From Actinomycetes bacterium (GTDB taxonomy: Bacteria > Actinomycetota > Acidimicrobiia > Acidimicrobiales > RAAP-2), in assembly GCA_021846325.1 (NCBI GenBank), contig JAJZBX010000015.1, positions 1 to 47,632 on the forward strand: 47,632 bases of DNA, in the 5' to 3' direction. The stretch's first letter is position 1, and each line of letters begins with the position of its first letter. Below, piece by piece: positions 33,914 through 43,295 of this stretch. The notes below the pieces were generated by a model. The model made no database searches and was not told the origin of the DNA. It was given only the letters and a program-made list of their open reading frames with translations. The position numbers were made by a program, and so were the translations under genes.

Positions 33914-35263
33914 CTATTGCAGCCAGAGCGGAATCGAGGTGCTGAGCTTGGTCGTGATCACGAGCGGGCTGGCCTTGTTCGATCCCGTCGTGTAGACGGT
34001 CTTGTCGAGCACGGACGTGGCCGACGCACTCTTGACCTTGACGATGTAGCCCCCGTTCAATCCCTGGTGGTTCGTCGCGCTGTAGCGCAGCGGAACCAGG
34101 GCCGGTGTCTGGAACGTCGTTCTGGTCAGGGTCTTCAAGAAGCTCGCGCGGGTAAAGTTACGCCCCGCCGCCTTCAGTGCCTCGACGAAGGCGACGCCCC
34201 AGCCGATGCCGTAGGCCATGTTGCCATCGAGCGGCGTCGTCGACGAGAAGTTCGGGAAATCGGCCTTGTCGTTGGACAGCACCGTTCGCATCCACCCGTT
34301 CCACACGCTGGTGTCGGTGCTCGCGGGCAGGTAGCTAAAGGAGATCGCCCCGATCTCGGGGTCCGGGAAGGGCTTGCCCGCGAAGGCGGCGTCCACGGTC
34401 ACCGGATCCGCACCCACGCTCGAAATGACCCACTGCGGCGAGTAACCCAGCGCCAGCGCATTGCCCAACGCCGCGTCAGTCGCGCCCGGAATGGTGTCGA
34501 GGTAGACGACCTTGCACCCCTCGGCCTGGAACTTCGAAATGAACGGCGTGAAGTAACCGGCGCCGCCCACGACGAGGCTCGCCACGTCGTACATCACCGA
34601 ATCCACCGGGTTGACCCCCACGTAGTTGAGGCCCAGCAGCCCATCCTTGCCGAAGTCGTCGTTTTGACCCAAGAAGCAGACCTTCTGGCCCGCGAAGTGA
34701 GCGTTGATGTACTGGCCCAGGATCTTGCTCTCGACCGTGTAACTCGTCTGCCAGCCGAACAGACCCGGGTAGACCTTCGGGTTGTTCCAGTCCTTGGAGC
34801 CGGAGTTCACGAAGAGCTGGGGCACACCGTTAGCCTTCAGCAGCGCGCGTACCGAGTCCTGGGTGGGCGTGCCGAGCGACCCGACGGTCGCGAAGACCGG
34901 GATCGACAGCAGCGCCTTGGTCTGGGCCACCGTGTTCGGGTTACCCGTGCAGCCAAAGCCCGGCGTGCCGTAGCAGTCGTCCTTCAAGACGTACTTAATC
35001 TTGCGCCCGTTGATGCCCCCGTGCTGGTTCACCCAGGTAAAGACGGCGTTCGCGGCCTTGGCGACCTCGCTGTAGCCCTGTGACGCGATGCCGGTCAACG
35101 GCACGGTGGCCCCGATGGTGACCTGCTTCGCGGTCACGCCGGGCGTCTTCACGTTCTTCGCGGCGCCGGCCGAACCGATCGACGTCGCGATCGTGAACAG
35201 GCCCAGCGTCAACGCCAGCGCCGAGGCACTCACCGCCACGCGACGGATACGTCGTACTTCCAT
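33914..35263 (-). CDS. livK: Branched-chain amino acid-type ABC transporter substrate-binding protein
   Basis: A 449-residue secreted binding protein. The signal peptide is about residues 1-35 (MEVRRIRRVAVSASALALTL, with an Ala-rich cleavage region) and has no clear lipobox. The mature part is of the Leu/Ile/Val-binding type I fold: VTIGATVPLTG, WVNQHGGINGRKIKYV and VPQLFVNSGS. It is longer than E. coli LivK and may bind other amino acids, amides or urea. It is the last gene of the livG-F-H-M-K series and has a 95-bp gap before it, which may hold an extra promoter to raise its expression. A perfect hairpin terminator follows. Confidence 0.9.
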   Translation of the reverse strand: MEVRRIRRVAVSASALALTLGLFTIATSIGSAGAAKNVKTPGVTAKQVTIGATVPLTGIASQGYSEVAKAANAVFTWVNQHGGINGRKIKYVLKDDCYGTPGFGCTGNPNTVAQTKALLSIPVFATVGSLGTPTQDSVRALLKANGVPQLFVNSGSKDWNNPKVYPGLFGWQTSYTVESKILGQYINAHFAGQKVCFLGQNDDFGKDGLLGLNYVGVNPVDSVMYDVASLVVGGAGYFTPFISKFQAEGCKVVYLDTIPGATDAALGNALALGYSPQWVISSVGADPVTVDAAFAGKPFPDPEIGAISFSYLPASTDTSVWNGWMRTVLSNDKADFPNFSSTTPLDGNMAYGIGWGVAFVEALKAAGRNFTRASFLKTLTRTTFQTPALVPLRYSATNHQGLNGGYIVKVKSASATSVLDKTVYTTGSNKASPLVITTKLSTSIPLWLQ

Positions 35264-35358
35264 GGTCTCTCCCCTCCATCGAAGCCGATGGTCACTGTAC
35301 GTTTACTGATGCGCAAGCACCTGCGACGAACCTAGACCGCCCACTGGTCAGACGCAAG

Positions 35359-36549
35359 TCACCTCGACCGACGGGCGAACCATCGCCGCACGATGCCGGC
35401 GATGCCCATCGGGGCAAAAAGGATGGTCACAACCAACAGCACCCCGAAGATGATGCCGTTCAACTGACTCGCGACGTTGCCCTGGGGATTGAGCCCGGTG
35501 TGCGCCGTGATCCACGAGATCACGTTGGCCGAGAAGGCGTAGATGACGCCCCCGATGATGGCACCCGGAATCGTGCCGATCCCGCCGATGACGACCAGTG
35601 AGAGGATCGTGATCGAGAGGGCGAAGCCGTAGGTCGACGGCGTGACGGCGTTGTTGATGATTGTCCACAGCCCGCCACCGAGAGCGGCGTAGGCGGCCGA
35701 GACGACGAAGGCCACGACCCGCGCGCGCGGTAGCGAGATGCCGACCAACTCGGCTGCGACGTCGTTGTCGCGCACGAGCCGCATCGCTCGACCGGTGCGA
35801 CTCGCGAAGAGGTTGGCCATGAAGAAAAGGGCGACGCCCGTCGTCACGATGGCGACGTCGGCGAGCCAGACGCTGTTGACGGTGAGCGACGACGTCGCCG
35901 ATGAGTAGAAGTGAACGACCCAGGGCGGGGCGTTGACGGCGTAGGGCAGTTGGAGCCCCGAATCCCCGCCGGTCCACGAGCCGAAGAGGTTCAGGATCGC
36001 GCCGAAGGCCACCGCGAAGGCGAGGGTCATGCCCGCGAGGTACGGCCCGCGCAAACGGGTCGCCGGAAGTCCGAGCAGGAGTCCCACGAGTCCGCCCGCG
36101 ACGACCGCGAGCAGCAGCACGACGGCGATTGGCGTGCTCGTGTGGTGGTTGGCCCAGATGGCGACCGTGAAGGCGCCGACCCCCATGAACGCGCCGTTAC
36201 CGATCGAGATCTGGCCGGACGATCCCGTAAGAAACGACAGGCCGAGCAGGACGATCGACATCGCTGCGCCGATGGCCAGGTTCGAGTTCACCGTGGCCGA
36301 CCAGAAGCTCGACGCGGCGACGAGCACGTCGACGGTGACGAGGCTCAAGACCGCTCGCGTCGCCACGGGATGATCGCGTCGAAAGCCACTCGCGGTCAAC
36401 AGCGACACGCCGATGACCACGATGACCGCCGCGACGCTCAGTGCCGCCGCGTCGCGCGGCGCGGCCACACCCAGCCACGACGTCAGCACGACGAGCACGC
36501 TGAGCACCGTCGTGGCGACGAATCGCTGATTGGCTTGGACCGGTCCCAT
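35359..36549 (-). CDS. livM: Branched-chain amino acid-type ABC transporter permease LivM
   Basis: A 396-residue membrane protein with about ten hydrophobic segments. The LivM hallmark GLSFLTGSSGQISIGNGAFMGVGAF is at the first core helices, and the EAA-like region AAELVGISLPRARVVAF couples to the ATPases. The start ATG overlaps the livH stop (TGATG). With LivH it forms the transport channel of a branched-chain amino acid or related uptake system. The Arg-rich C-terminus lies inside. Confidence 0.91.
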   Translation of the reverse strand: MGPVQANQRFVATTVLSVLVVLTSWLGVAAPRDAAALSVAAVIVVIGVSLLTASGFRRDHPVATRAVLSLVTVDVLVAASSFWSATVNSNLAIGAAMSIVLLGLSFLTGSSGQISIGNGAFMGVGAFTVAIWANHHTSTPIAVVLLLAVVAGGLVGLLLGLPATRLRGPYLAGMTLAFAVAFGAILNLFGSWTGGDSGLQLPYAVNAPPWVVHFYSSATSSLTVNSVWLADVAIVTTGVALFFMANLFASRTGRAMRLVRDNDVAAELVGISLPRARVVAFVVSAAYAALGGGLWTIINNAVTPSTYGFALSITILSLVVIGGIGTIPGAIIGGVIYAFSANVISWITAHTGLNPQGNVASQLNGIIFGVLLVVTILFAPMGIAGIVRRWFARRSR

Positions 36550-37448
36550 CAGACCCGCCGCTGACGTTCGGCGCTAAAGAGCCCGTTGGGTCGCAGCATC
36601 AACGAGACGACCAACATGCCGAGGGCGACCAGGATGATCGCGTTGGAGTTCAGGTAGTCGCCGACGAACTGCAAGACGACACCCATTGCCACGCCCGACA
36701 CCAGTGCGCCGACGGGACTGTCGAGACCGCCGATCGCCGCGGCAATGAAGCCGAAGGCGAAGACCCCATCCATGGTCGTCGGCGTGAGGCCGGTGAAGTA
36801 GTTCGACGCGACCAGGACCGCCGTGATCGCGCCGACGCCGCTCGACAGCATCCAGCCCAACGTCAGCATTCGCCCGACGCGAACCCCCAGCAGCCGCGAC
36901 ACCTCGGGCGCGATGGCCGCGGCGCGCAGCTGCAGACCCAGCTTGGTGTATTCGAAGAGCACCGCGATGATCGACATCACGACCACCGCCGTGATGATCT
37001 CGTAGAGCGCGAAGGGCGACATGGCCACGGGCTTGTGGTTCAACTGCCAGTCGACCATCGAGAACGGCGTCGGCAGTCCGCGCGAGGACGTCGACCAGAT
37101 GGCGGCGGCGACCGACTCGAGCACGAGCAGGAAGCCAACCATCGCCACCACGGGATTGATCTCGGGCTTGCCGTAGAGGGCGCGCACGATCACCCGTTCC
37201 GTGGCGCCACCGAGCACCATGCCCGCGACGATGGCCACGGCCATCGAGATCCAGTAGTTCGTCGACGGCGCGAGGATGGCGAAGCCGATGTACGTGGCGA
37301 TCATCGCCATCGCGCCCTGGGCGAAATTGAGGATCCGCGTCGAGCGCCACACCAGCACGAGGCTGAGGGCGACCAGGCTGTAGATGACGCCGTTGGTCAC
37401 GCCGCCCAAGAGGTCGGCAACGTTGCGCGAGGTCAAGAGGGCCGACAT
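36549..37448 (-). CDS. livH: Branched-chain amino acid-type ABC transporter permease LivH
   Basis: A 299-residue membrane protein with about eight hydrophobic segments. The LivH pattern GVTNGVIYSLVALSLVLVWRSTRILNFAQGAMAMI is visible near the N-terminus. I chose ATG 37448, which overlaps the livF stop (TGATG), over the adjacent GTG 37451. It pairs with LivM. Gene order and overlaps show a single operon. Confidence 0.91.
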   Translation of the reverse strand: MSALLTSRNVADLLGGVTNGVIYSLVALSLVLVWRSTRILNFAQGAMAMIATYIGFAILAPSTNYWISMAVAIVAGMVLGGATERVIVRALYGKPEINPVVAMVGFLLVLESVAAAIWSTSSRGLPTPFSMVDWQLNHKPVAMSPFALYEIITAVVVMSIIAVLFEYTKLGLQLRAAAIAPEVSRLLGVRVGRMLTLGWMLSSGVGAITAVLVASNYFTGLTPTTMDGVFAFGFIAAAIGGLDSPVGALVSGVAMGVVLQFVGDYLNSNAIILVALGMLVVSLMLRPNGLFSAERQRRV

Positions 37449-38155
37449 CACTCGACCATGCCGAGGTAGTACTGGCGCAACTGGTCGTCTCGGGCCACCA
37501 CGGCGGCCTCGTCATCGGCCACGACGCGCCCGAGGTAGAGCACCACCGCGCGCTCGGCGATCCGCAGGGCTGATCGTGCGTTCTGTTCGACCAGGATGAC
37601 GGTCAATCCCGTCGTCGAGCAGAGGTCCGCCACGGTGTGCATGAGCTGCGCGGTCACCAGCGGCGCGAGCCCGAGCGACGGCTCGTCCAGCAACAGCACC
37701 GACGGCCCGGCGATCAGCGCCCTCGCCATGGCGAGCATCTGGCGCTCGCCGCCCGAGAGCGTGGCCGCCGCCTGCTTTCGCCGCTCCCCGAGCACGGGAA
37801 ACCATTCGTACTGCTGGGCGAGCGCTTCGCCGAGGGGTCCCGGGGCGATCATGGCGCCCAGGCGAAGGTTCTCTTCGACGGTGAACTCGGCGATGACGCC
37901 GCGCCCCTCGGGCACGTGGCCGACCCCGACGCGCACGATGTCCTCGGTACGTTTGCCGGTCAGGACCACTTCGTCCATCGACACGGTGCCCGACCGAGGC
38001 GTGGCGAGACCGCTGATCGTGCGCAGCAGGGTGGTCTTGCCGGCCCCGTTGGCGCCGAGCACGGCCGTGATCGCACCGGTCGCCGCTTCGAGCGAGACGT
38101 CACGCAGGGCCTGGACCGCACCGTAGGCCACCGACACGCCGTCGACGCGAATCAC
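37448..38155 (-). CDS. livF: Branched-chain amino acid-type ABC transporter ATPase LivF
   Basis: A 235-residue ATPase with Walker A GANGAGKTT, the LivF-type GVGHVPEGRGV, signature LSGGERQML and Walker B VLLLDEPSLGLAP. It is the short-type ATPase that partners LivG on the LivHM channel. Its ATG overlaps the livG stop (ATGA). Confidence 0.93.
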   Translation of the reverse strand: MIRVDGVSVAYGAVQALRDVSLEAATGAITAVLGANGAGKTTLLRTISGLATPRSGTVSMDEVVLTGKRTEDIVRVGVGHVPEGRGVIAEFTVEENLRLGAMIAPGPLGEALAQQYEWFPVLGERRKQAAATLSGGERQMLAMARALIAGPSVLLLDEPSLGLAPLVTAQLMHTVADLCSTTGLTVILVEQNARSALRIAERAVVLYLGRVVADDEAAVVARDDQLRQYYLGMVE

Positions 38156-38928
38156 TGGTCGACCCCGAGGTAGGCCTCAATGACGGCCTCCTGATTGCGC
38201 ACCACGTCGGGGGTCCCGGTCGCGATCACCTCGCCGAAGTCGAGCACGACCAGCCGGTCCACCAGTGGCATCACGAACTCCATGTCGTGCTCGACGAGCA
38301 GAATCCCCATGCCGGCGCGTAACTCGCGAATCAACGCGGCGAACTCGACGAGCTCGGTCTCGTCGAGGCCCGACGCCGGTTCGTCGAGCAGTAGCAGCTG
38401 CGGCTCGGCCATCAGCGCTCGGGCCACGGCAACCTTCTTCGCCACGCCGTAGGGAATGGCACTGGGCATGGCGCCGGCCACGTCGGCGACGCCGAGGCGC
38501 TCGAGCACCGCCATCGCCGACGTGCGCAGCGCCCGCTCCGAGCGCACGCCGCGCGGTAGTGCGAGGAGGCTCGTCACGAAGTCCCCGCCGCGTCGGTGGT
38601 GTCCCCCGGCCATCACGTTCTCGAGGACCGTGCAGTGAGGAAAGAGGCCGATCCCCTGGAGGGTCCTCGCCACGCCCATGCCGGCGAGCTCACTCGGGCG
38701 AACGTTCTTCTTGCCCGCGGCCGGGTATCGGACGTGGCCCGAGGAAGGTCGCACGAAACCGCAGGCCACGTTAAAGGCCGTGGTCTTGCCGGCGCCATTG
38801 GGACCGATGAGACCGACCACCTCACCCGACGACACCGAGAACGACACGTCGATCAGCACCTGCAGGCCCCCGAAGTTCACTGAGACGGCGTCGAGTTCCA
38901 GCAGCACCGAGCGCGGTTCGGAGTCCAT
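38152..38928 (-). CDS. livG: Branched-chain amino acid-type ABC transporter ATPase LivG
   Basis: A 258-residue ATPase with Walker A GPNGAGKTT, the sequence GVARTLQGIGLFP at the Q-loop, and Walker B LLLLDEPASGLDE. The signature motif is unusual: the region reads AIPYGVAKKVAVARALM, where LSxGxxR is expected, so the canonical Ser-Gly-Gly is altered. This variation is common in LivG proteins, but the missing Ser is worth noting. A GGAG site lies 5 nt before ATG 38928. It is the first gene of the liv operon; the 57-bp gap upstream should hold the promoter. Confidence 0.91.
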   Translation of the reverse strand: MDSEPRSVLLELDAVSVNFGGLQVLIDVSFSVSSGEVVGLIGPNGAGKTTAFNVACGFVRPSSGHVRYPAAGKKNVRPSELAGMGVARTLQGIGLFPHCTVLENVMAGGHHRRGGDFVTSLLALPRGVRSERALRTSAMAVLERLGVADVAGAMPSAIPYGVAKKVAVARALMAEPQLLLLDEPASGLDETELVEFAALIRELRAGMGILLVEHDMEFVMPLVDRLVVLDFGEVIATGTPDVVRNQEAVIEAYLGVDQ

Positions 38929-38985
38929 CAGGCTCCAAAGTTACTCGCCCGGCTCGAACGCCGCGTGCGCCAGGCGGCAAGCCGC

Positions 38986-40104
38986 TCAGTCGGTCGTGGA
39001 CTCGCGTCGCGGCGCCCGGGGCGCCACCAGTACGTCGCGCGCTACGACCGCGGGACGAACCCGAGCCCCCAACTCGATGTCCGCGGCGACGTCGCTGCGC
39101 AGATCGACGCGAATGGGCACCTCGTCCACCTGGACCACGAGACGCGTGGTCGCTCCGAGAAAGCTCTTGTGGGTGACGAAGGGAAGCGCCGAGGGATCGG
39201 CAGTGACCGTGAGGTCCTCGGGCCGCAACAGTGCGTCGACGCCGTCCACCGTGACGCCCACACTGCCGCTTCGCACACGACATCGTTGACCGAACAACTC
39301 GACCTCCCCGTCGAGCGGCGTGACCGGCACCCGGCTCGAGACGCCGACGAACTCCGCCACGAAAGGCGTCGTGGGGCGCGAATAGAGAACGGCCGGCGTC
39401 GCCGTCTGCTCGGCGCGTCCGTTGGACATGACGCAGACTCGGTCGGCCATCGAAAGGGCCTCTTCTTGATCGTGGGTAACGAAGACGGTCGTGATGGCGA
39501 GGCGCTGCTGCAGTTGGCGAATCTGGTCTCGCAGCTCGCCGCGCACCTTGGCGTCTAGTGCCGACAAGGGCTCATCGAGCAACAGGACCCGCGGCTCGAT
39601 GGCGAGCGCCCGTGCGAGGGCCACCCGCTGCTGCTGGCCACCCGACATCTGGTGGGGGTACTTCGTCGCCTGATCACTCAGCCCCACCAACTCGAGGAGC
39701 TCGCCGGCCTTCTGGCGGCGCTGGAGCGCCCGCTGGTGTCGCATCCGCAGACCAAAGGCCACGTTGTTGAGGGCGTTCATGTTCGGGAACAACGAGTAAC
39801 TCTGAAAGACCATGCCCATGTCTCGGTGCTGTGCGCTGACCTTGACGACGTCGACGCCGTCGACCGTGACCCGGCCTCGGTCGAGGCGCTCGAATCCGGC
39901 GAGCACGCGCAGCGCCGTCGTCTTGCCGCACCCCGAGGGCCCTAGGAGCGCGACGAACTCCCCGGGCTCGACCGCGAGCGTGAATCCGTCCAGGGCGCGC
40001 GTCAGGCCGTAAGTCCGTACCAGCCCCTCGAGGTTGACCCGCGCGCCCGTGGTCGGGCGCGTGAGCGACGAGACCGTCGGTGCCGCGTCGTGCAGTTCTG
40101 TCAC
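38986..40104 (-). CDS. Spermidine/putrescine- or iron-type ABC transporter ATPase (PotA/FbpC-like)
   Basis: A 372-residue ATPase. Walker A is GPSGCGKTT, Q-loop VFQSYSLFPNMNALNNV, signature MSGGQQQR, Walker B VLLLDEPLSALDAKVR, and switch VTHDQEEAL. A C-terminal TOBE-type domain (about 260-372) follows. This layout is shared by polyamine, Fe3+, thiamine, sulfate and phosphonate importers. The start GTG 40104 shares one base with the stop of the upstream permease. It is the last gene of a four-gene operon (binding protein, two permeases, ATPase). The substrate is not determined. Confidence 0.91.
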   Translation of the reverse strand: MTELHDAAPTVSSLTRPTTGARVNLEGLVRTYGLTRALDGFTLAVEPGEFVALLGPSGCGKTTALRVLAGFERLDRGRVTVDGVDVVKVSAQHRDMGMVFQSYSLFPNMNALNNVAFGLRMRHQRALQRRQKAGELLELVGLSDQATKYPHQMSGGQQQRVALARALAIEPRVLLLDEPLSALDAKVRGELRDQIRQLQQRLAITTVFVTHDQEEALSMADRVCVMSNGRAEQTATPAVLYSRPTTPFVAEFVGVSSRVPVTPLDGEVELFGQRCRVRSGSVGVTVDGVDALLRPEDLTVTADPSALPFVTHKSFLGATTRLVVQVDEVPIRVDLRSDVAADIELGARVRPAVVARDVLVAPRAPRRESTTD

Positions 40105-40907
40105 TAGCTATCCGTCTTTCTACGATTGCGGCGAGATTGTGATCGATCGAGTGAGACGATAAAGGTGATCAGGAGCCACGTCCCGAGCAGCGACACCATC
40201 GACACCGCGGTCGACACGTGGGCGTCGACCTGTTGGAACTGATAGATCCATACGGGCAACGTCGTCCAGAGGTCGAGGCTCGCCATGGTGAACTCCCCGA
40301 GCACGAGGGCGAGCGTGAGGACCGTGGCCGACAACAGCGCCGAACGAAGATTGGGCACGACGACGCGCCACAGGGTATTGAACCAGTTTCCGCCGAGTGA
40401 TCGGGACGCCTCCACGAGAGTCTTTAGATCAAGGGCGCTCAGTCCCGCGTCGAGCGACCGGTACACGAACGGCATCGACAAGATGACGTAGACGAGGCTC
40501 AAGAGATACGGCGAGGCGCGCAGCCAGAGCGGGGCGGCGCGCAGGACACCGAGGATCAACACGATCGGAGGAATCACGATCGGCAGGATCGTCACGAAGT
40601 CCATCACTCGGCGTAGCCTCGGGAACTTCAGGTGCACGTAGACCGAGGTCGGCACCATCAGCACCAACGTGATCGCCAACGTCACGATCGCGAGGCGCAT
40701 CGACAACCAGAAGGCTTGCGTGAACCCCGGCTCTGACGGGATGACCTTGACCGCGTAGAGCGAGAGGTGTCCGGCGTCATTCTCCAGTGAGAAGCGCAGC
40801 CCCGCGTAGATCGGGATGAGAAAGTACGCACCCGCGATCAAGAGGACCACCAGGCGCCACACGCGTAGGCGCGGCCGTCGTCGCGTGGGCAGGTCTCCCC
40901 CGTCCAT
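40104..40907 (-). CDS. ABC transporter permease (PotC-like)
   Basis: About 267 residues from ATG 40907, which is the first usable start after the upstream permease's stop; the frame is open further but overlaps that gene as a shadow. Six hydrophobic segments and the EAA loop (TLVEASRSLGGNWFNTLWRVVVPNL) are visible. It forms the channel with the PotB-like permease. The C-terminus is strongly basic. No clear ribosome site precedes the ATG, so translation may depend on coupling. Confidence 0.88.
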   Translation of the reverse strand: MDGGDLPTRRRPRLRVWRLVVLLIAGAYFLIPIYAGLRFSLENDAGHLSLYAVKVIPSEPGFTQAFWLSMRLAIVTLAITLVLMVPTSVYVHLKFPRLRRVMDFVTILPIVIPPIVLILGVLRAAPLWLRASPYLLSLVYVILSMPFVYRSLDAGLSALDLKTLVEASRSLGGNWFNTLWRVVVPNLRSALLSATVLTLALVLGEFTMASLDLWTTLPVWIYQFQQVDAHVSTAVSMVSLLGTWLLITFIVSLDRSQSRRNRRKTDS

Positions 40908-40933
40908 CAGGGCGTCGACGACGATATCGGGAA

Positions 40934-41887
40934 CTAGCGAAGCCACTTGGACGCCCGGCGTCGTACGAGTCCGTAGAGAATCATGGTCAGCGCGAGCACC
41001 ATGAACATGCCCAGGCCGACGGCGTAGCCGACGTTCTCCTGACCCGCGAGCTGATTGCCCGCCAGCAGCGAGCCAATCTGAATCGGCGCCAGGGTGACGG
41101 TTCCCGCCGTCAACGTCTCGGCAGTGGCGTAGGCGGCGAAGCCACTGCCGAAGAGGAGCAGCATCCCGCCGAGCACCGAGGGCATCAGGACCGGAATACC
41201 GACGTGGCGCCAGTAGCGCCAACTCGAGGCGCCCATGTTCTCCGCGGCCTCGCGCCACGACGGGCGAAGACCGCCGAGGGCCGGCGTGATGACCAGCACC
41301 ATCAGGGGAACCTGGAAGTACATGTAGACAATGACCACGCCGTAGAACGTGTAGAGGTTGAAGCCGAAGTTCCACGGATTCAAATGAATGGCGCTCAGCC
41401 ACCCCGTGAGGATGCCCGTGGATCCGAGCGTCGCGATGAACATGAACGTGAGGTTGATGCCACCAAAGTTCGCGAGCACGCCCGACGCCGTCGCGACGAG
41501 ACGCTTGAGAAATCCGCTGCGCGACGTGGCGATCGCGTAGGCGAGCACGAGCCCGAGTATCCCAGGAATGATCGACGTGATCAACGCCAGCAAAATGCTG
41601 TTCTCGAAGCCGAGCATGTAGGAGCCGTGCGTGATCAGGCGCAGGTTGCCCAGGGTCAGGTGACCCTGTTCACTGTGAAAGGCGAAGTAGATGACGGCCA
41701 GGATCGGCACGCCCAGACCGAGGAACGAATAAAGAGAAAAAGGCGCCATGGCCGCGACCGGGCGCAACGCCCGACCCACGCCGCGCAGGCGCGACGTCGC
41801 GACGTCGCCCCCGGCGCCGGGCGCTTGCGCGCCCGGGCCGGGGGCCCCAGACAGTTCATTCGACGTCGCTGGAAACACGCTGGACAA
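40934..41887 (-). CDS. ABC transporter permease (PotB-like)
   Basis: A 317-residue permease with a disordered Gly/Ala/Pro-rich N-terminus (about 1-40) and six hydrophobic segments. The EAA loop reads WREAAENMGASSWRYWRHVGIPVL. The start appears to be TTG 41887, directly after the binding-protein stop, or GTG 41878. It pairs with the PotC-like protein. Confidence 0.88.
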   Translation of the reverse strand: MSSVFPATSNELSGAPGPGAQAPGAGGDVATSRLRGVGRALRPVAAMAPFSLYSFLGLGVPILAVIYFAFHSEQGHLTLGNLRLITHGSYMLGFENSILLALITSIIPGILGLVLAYAIATSRSGFLKRLVATASGVLANFGGINLTFMFIATLGSTGILTGWLSAIHLNPWNFGFNLYTFYGVVIVYMYFQVPLMVLVITPALGGLRPSWREAAENMGASSWRYWRHVGIPVLMPSVLGGMLLLFGSGFAAYATAETLTAGTVTLAPIQIGSLLAGNQLAGQENVGYAVGLGMFMVLALTMILYGLVRRRASKWLR

Positions 41888-43051
41888 CTACGGACCCGAC
41901 GTGACCTCGGTGGGCCAGTTCGCGACCACGACGGCCTCGGCCTTGGTGATCTGCGCCTGGGTCGGGTACTGCACAGCGCCCTTGGGCACCGGTGGCAACG
42001 CGGCGAGTGCCTTGGCGTTGGCCAGGTGGTGCGCCGTCATGTACGCCAGTTCAACCGGTCGAGCCATGCCCTGCAGCCAGATGTTCTGACCCTGGGTGGA
42101 GTACAGGAACTCCTCCCACAGTCGCGCCGCCGCGGGGTCGGGCGCGGACTTGTTGATCGCCTGGGTGTAGTACTCGGCCATCGACACGTCGCTCGGAATC
42201 ACGACCTTCCACTTCTTGGCGTAACCAGGCAGCGTGTTGATACCCGACGCCTGCAGGTAGTCCCACCAGATCACGATGTTCGTCGCACCGCTCTGCACCG
42301 TGGACGGACCGGCAATCGTCGCGACGAAGTTACCGTTCGCGTTCATCTGCTTGAAGTAGTTAACACCGGGCTTGACGTTGTTCAGCGAACCATGGTTGGC
42401 AATTGCCGCCGCCATGACTGCCGCCAACGCCGAACTCGAAGCGGTGGGGTTGTTGTTGATGCCGATCTTGTACCCCTGACCCTTCTTGAGCATCTGGGCG
42501 AAGGAGGTCGGACACTTCTTGACGACCGCGCTGTTGCACCCGATCGCGACGAACCCGCCGTAGTCGTCGAACCAGTAGCCCTTGGGCTGCTTGAGCGCCG
42601 CGGGAATGTGCGACCACGTGGCCACGCGGTACGGCGCGAGCAGACCCTTCTGTTGCGCGCTGATCGCGAAGTTCGTGCCGACGTCGATCACGTCGGGGTT
42701 GGTCGAACGGCCCTTGTCGGCGATGATCGCGTTGATCTCGTCTTGGCTCGAACCGTTCGGGTTCTCCGAGTTGACCTTGATGCCGTACTTCTTCTGGAAC
42801 GTCGAGATCATCGCGCCGTAGTTCGCCCAGTTTGGCGGCAACGCAATCACGTTCAACGTGCCCTCCTTCTTCGCGGCAGCTACGAGCGCCGACATCGAAG
42901 TCGGCCCGCTCTTGGCCAAGGTTTGCACCGTCGACCAGTTGACACTCGTAGCTCCGCTGGCGCCGATTGACGACCCGGTTACCGACACCACGGCGAGACT
43001 CGCCATTGTCGCACCGGCCGCCAGCGCCACCTTCACTCGCTTTAGGGACAT
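41888..43051 (-). CDS. Extracellular solute-binding protein, family 1 type
   Basis: A 387-residue secreted binding protein from ATG 43051, which has a GTGGGGG site just before it (the frame extends five codons further). The signal peptide is about residues 1-32 (MSLKRVKVALAAGATMASLA). The mature part is of the PotD/FbpA/AfuA type: AAKKEGTLNVIALPPNW, FQKKYGIKV and NIVIWWDYLQASG. No ligand residues diagnostic for polyamine, iron or phosphonate could be picked out. It is the first gene of the operon. Confidence 0.87.
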   Translation of the reverse strand: MSLKRVKVALAAGATMASLAVVSVTGSSIGASGATSVNWSTVQTLAKSGPTSMSALVAAAKKEGTLNVIALPPNWANYGAMISTFQKKYGIKVNSENPNGSSQDEINAIIADKGRSTNPDVIDVGTNFAISAQQKGLLAPYRVATWSHIPAALKQPKGYWFDDYGGFVAIGCNSAVVKKCPTSFAQMLKKGQGYKIGINNNPTASSSALAAVMAAAIANHGSLNNVKPGVNYFKQMNANGNFVATIAGPSTVQSGATNIVIWWDYLQASGINTLPGYAKKWKVVIPSDVSMAEYYTQAINKSAPDPAAARLWEEFLYSTQGQNIWLQGMARPVELAYMTAHHLANAKALAALPPVPKGAVQYPTQAQITKAEAVVVANWPTEVTSGP

Positions 43052-43295
43052 GCCCCCACCTTCCACAATTCGTGAAGCCCCCGGTTTGGGGGATCGTCGC
43101 GAACACTATCGGATCCGCCATCGCTCGGTCACCGCACTGGCATGAACCGTAGGGGAACGGACCGTGAATTCTCCGGGGCCATAGTCCGGGCCCCTCGACA
43201 ACGCCGGACCCAGCGTGGGCTCCCCAGTCGTGCTCAACCGTCCGATACCTCCAACGTCGCCGGGATCGGCAACGCGAGGGTCACGCTTCCAACGG
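43052..43295. other. Intergenic region with two hairpins
   Basis: CCCCC (43078-43082) and GGGGG (43088-43092) form a short hairpin in the leader of the solute-binding protein gene. GGGGCC (43175-43180) and GGCCCC (43189-43194) form another one downstream of the XRE gene, a possible terminator. A minus-strand TAGTGT at 43103-43108 may be the -10 of the binding-protein operon. No gene is visible. Confidence 0.4.

Noticed and set aside
41204..42970. 588-residue plus-strand frame over the permease and binding-protein genes
   Set aside because: Arg-rich shadow; the minus strand carries the real ABC importer genes.
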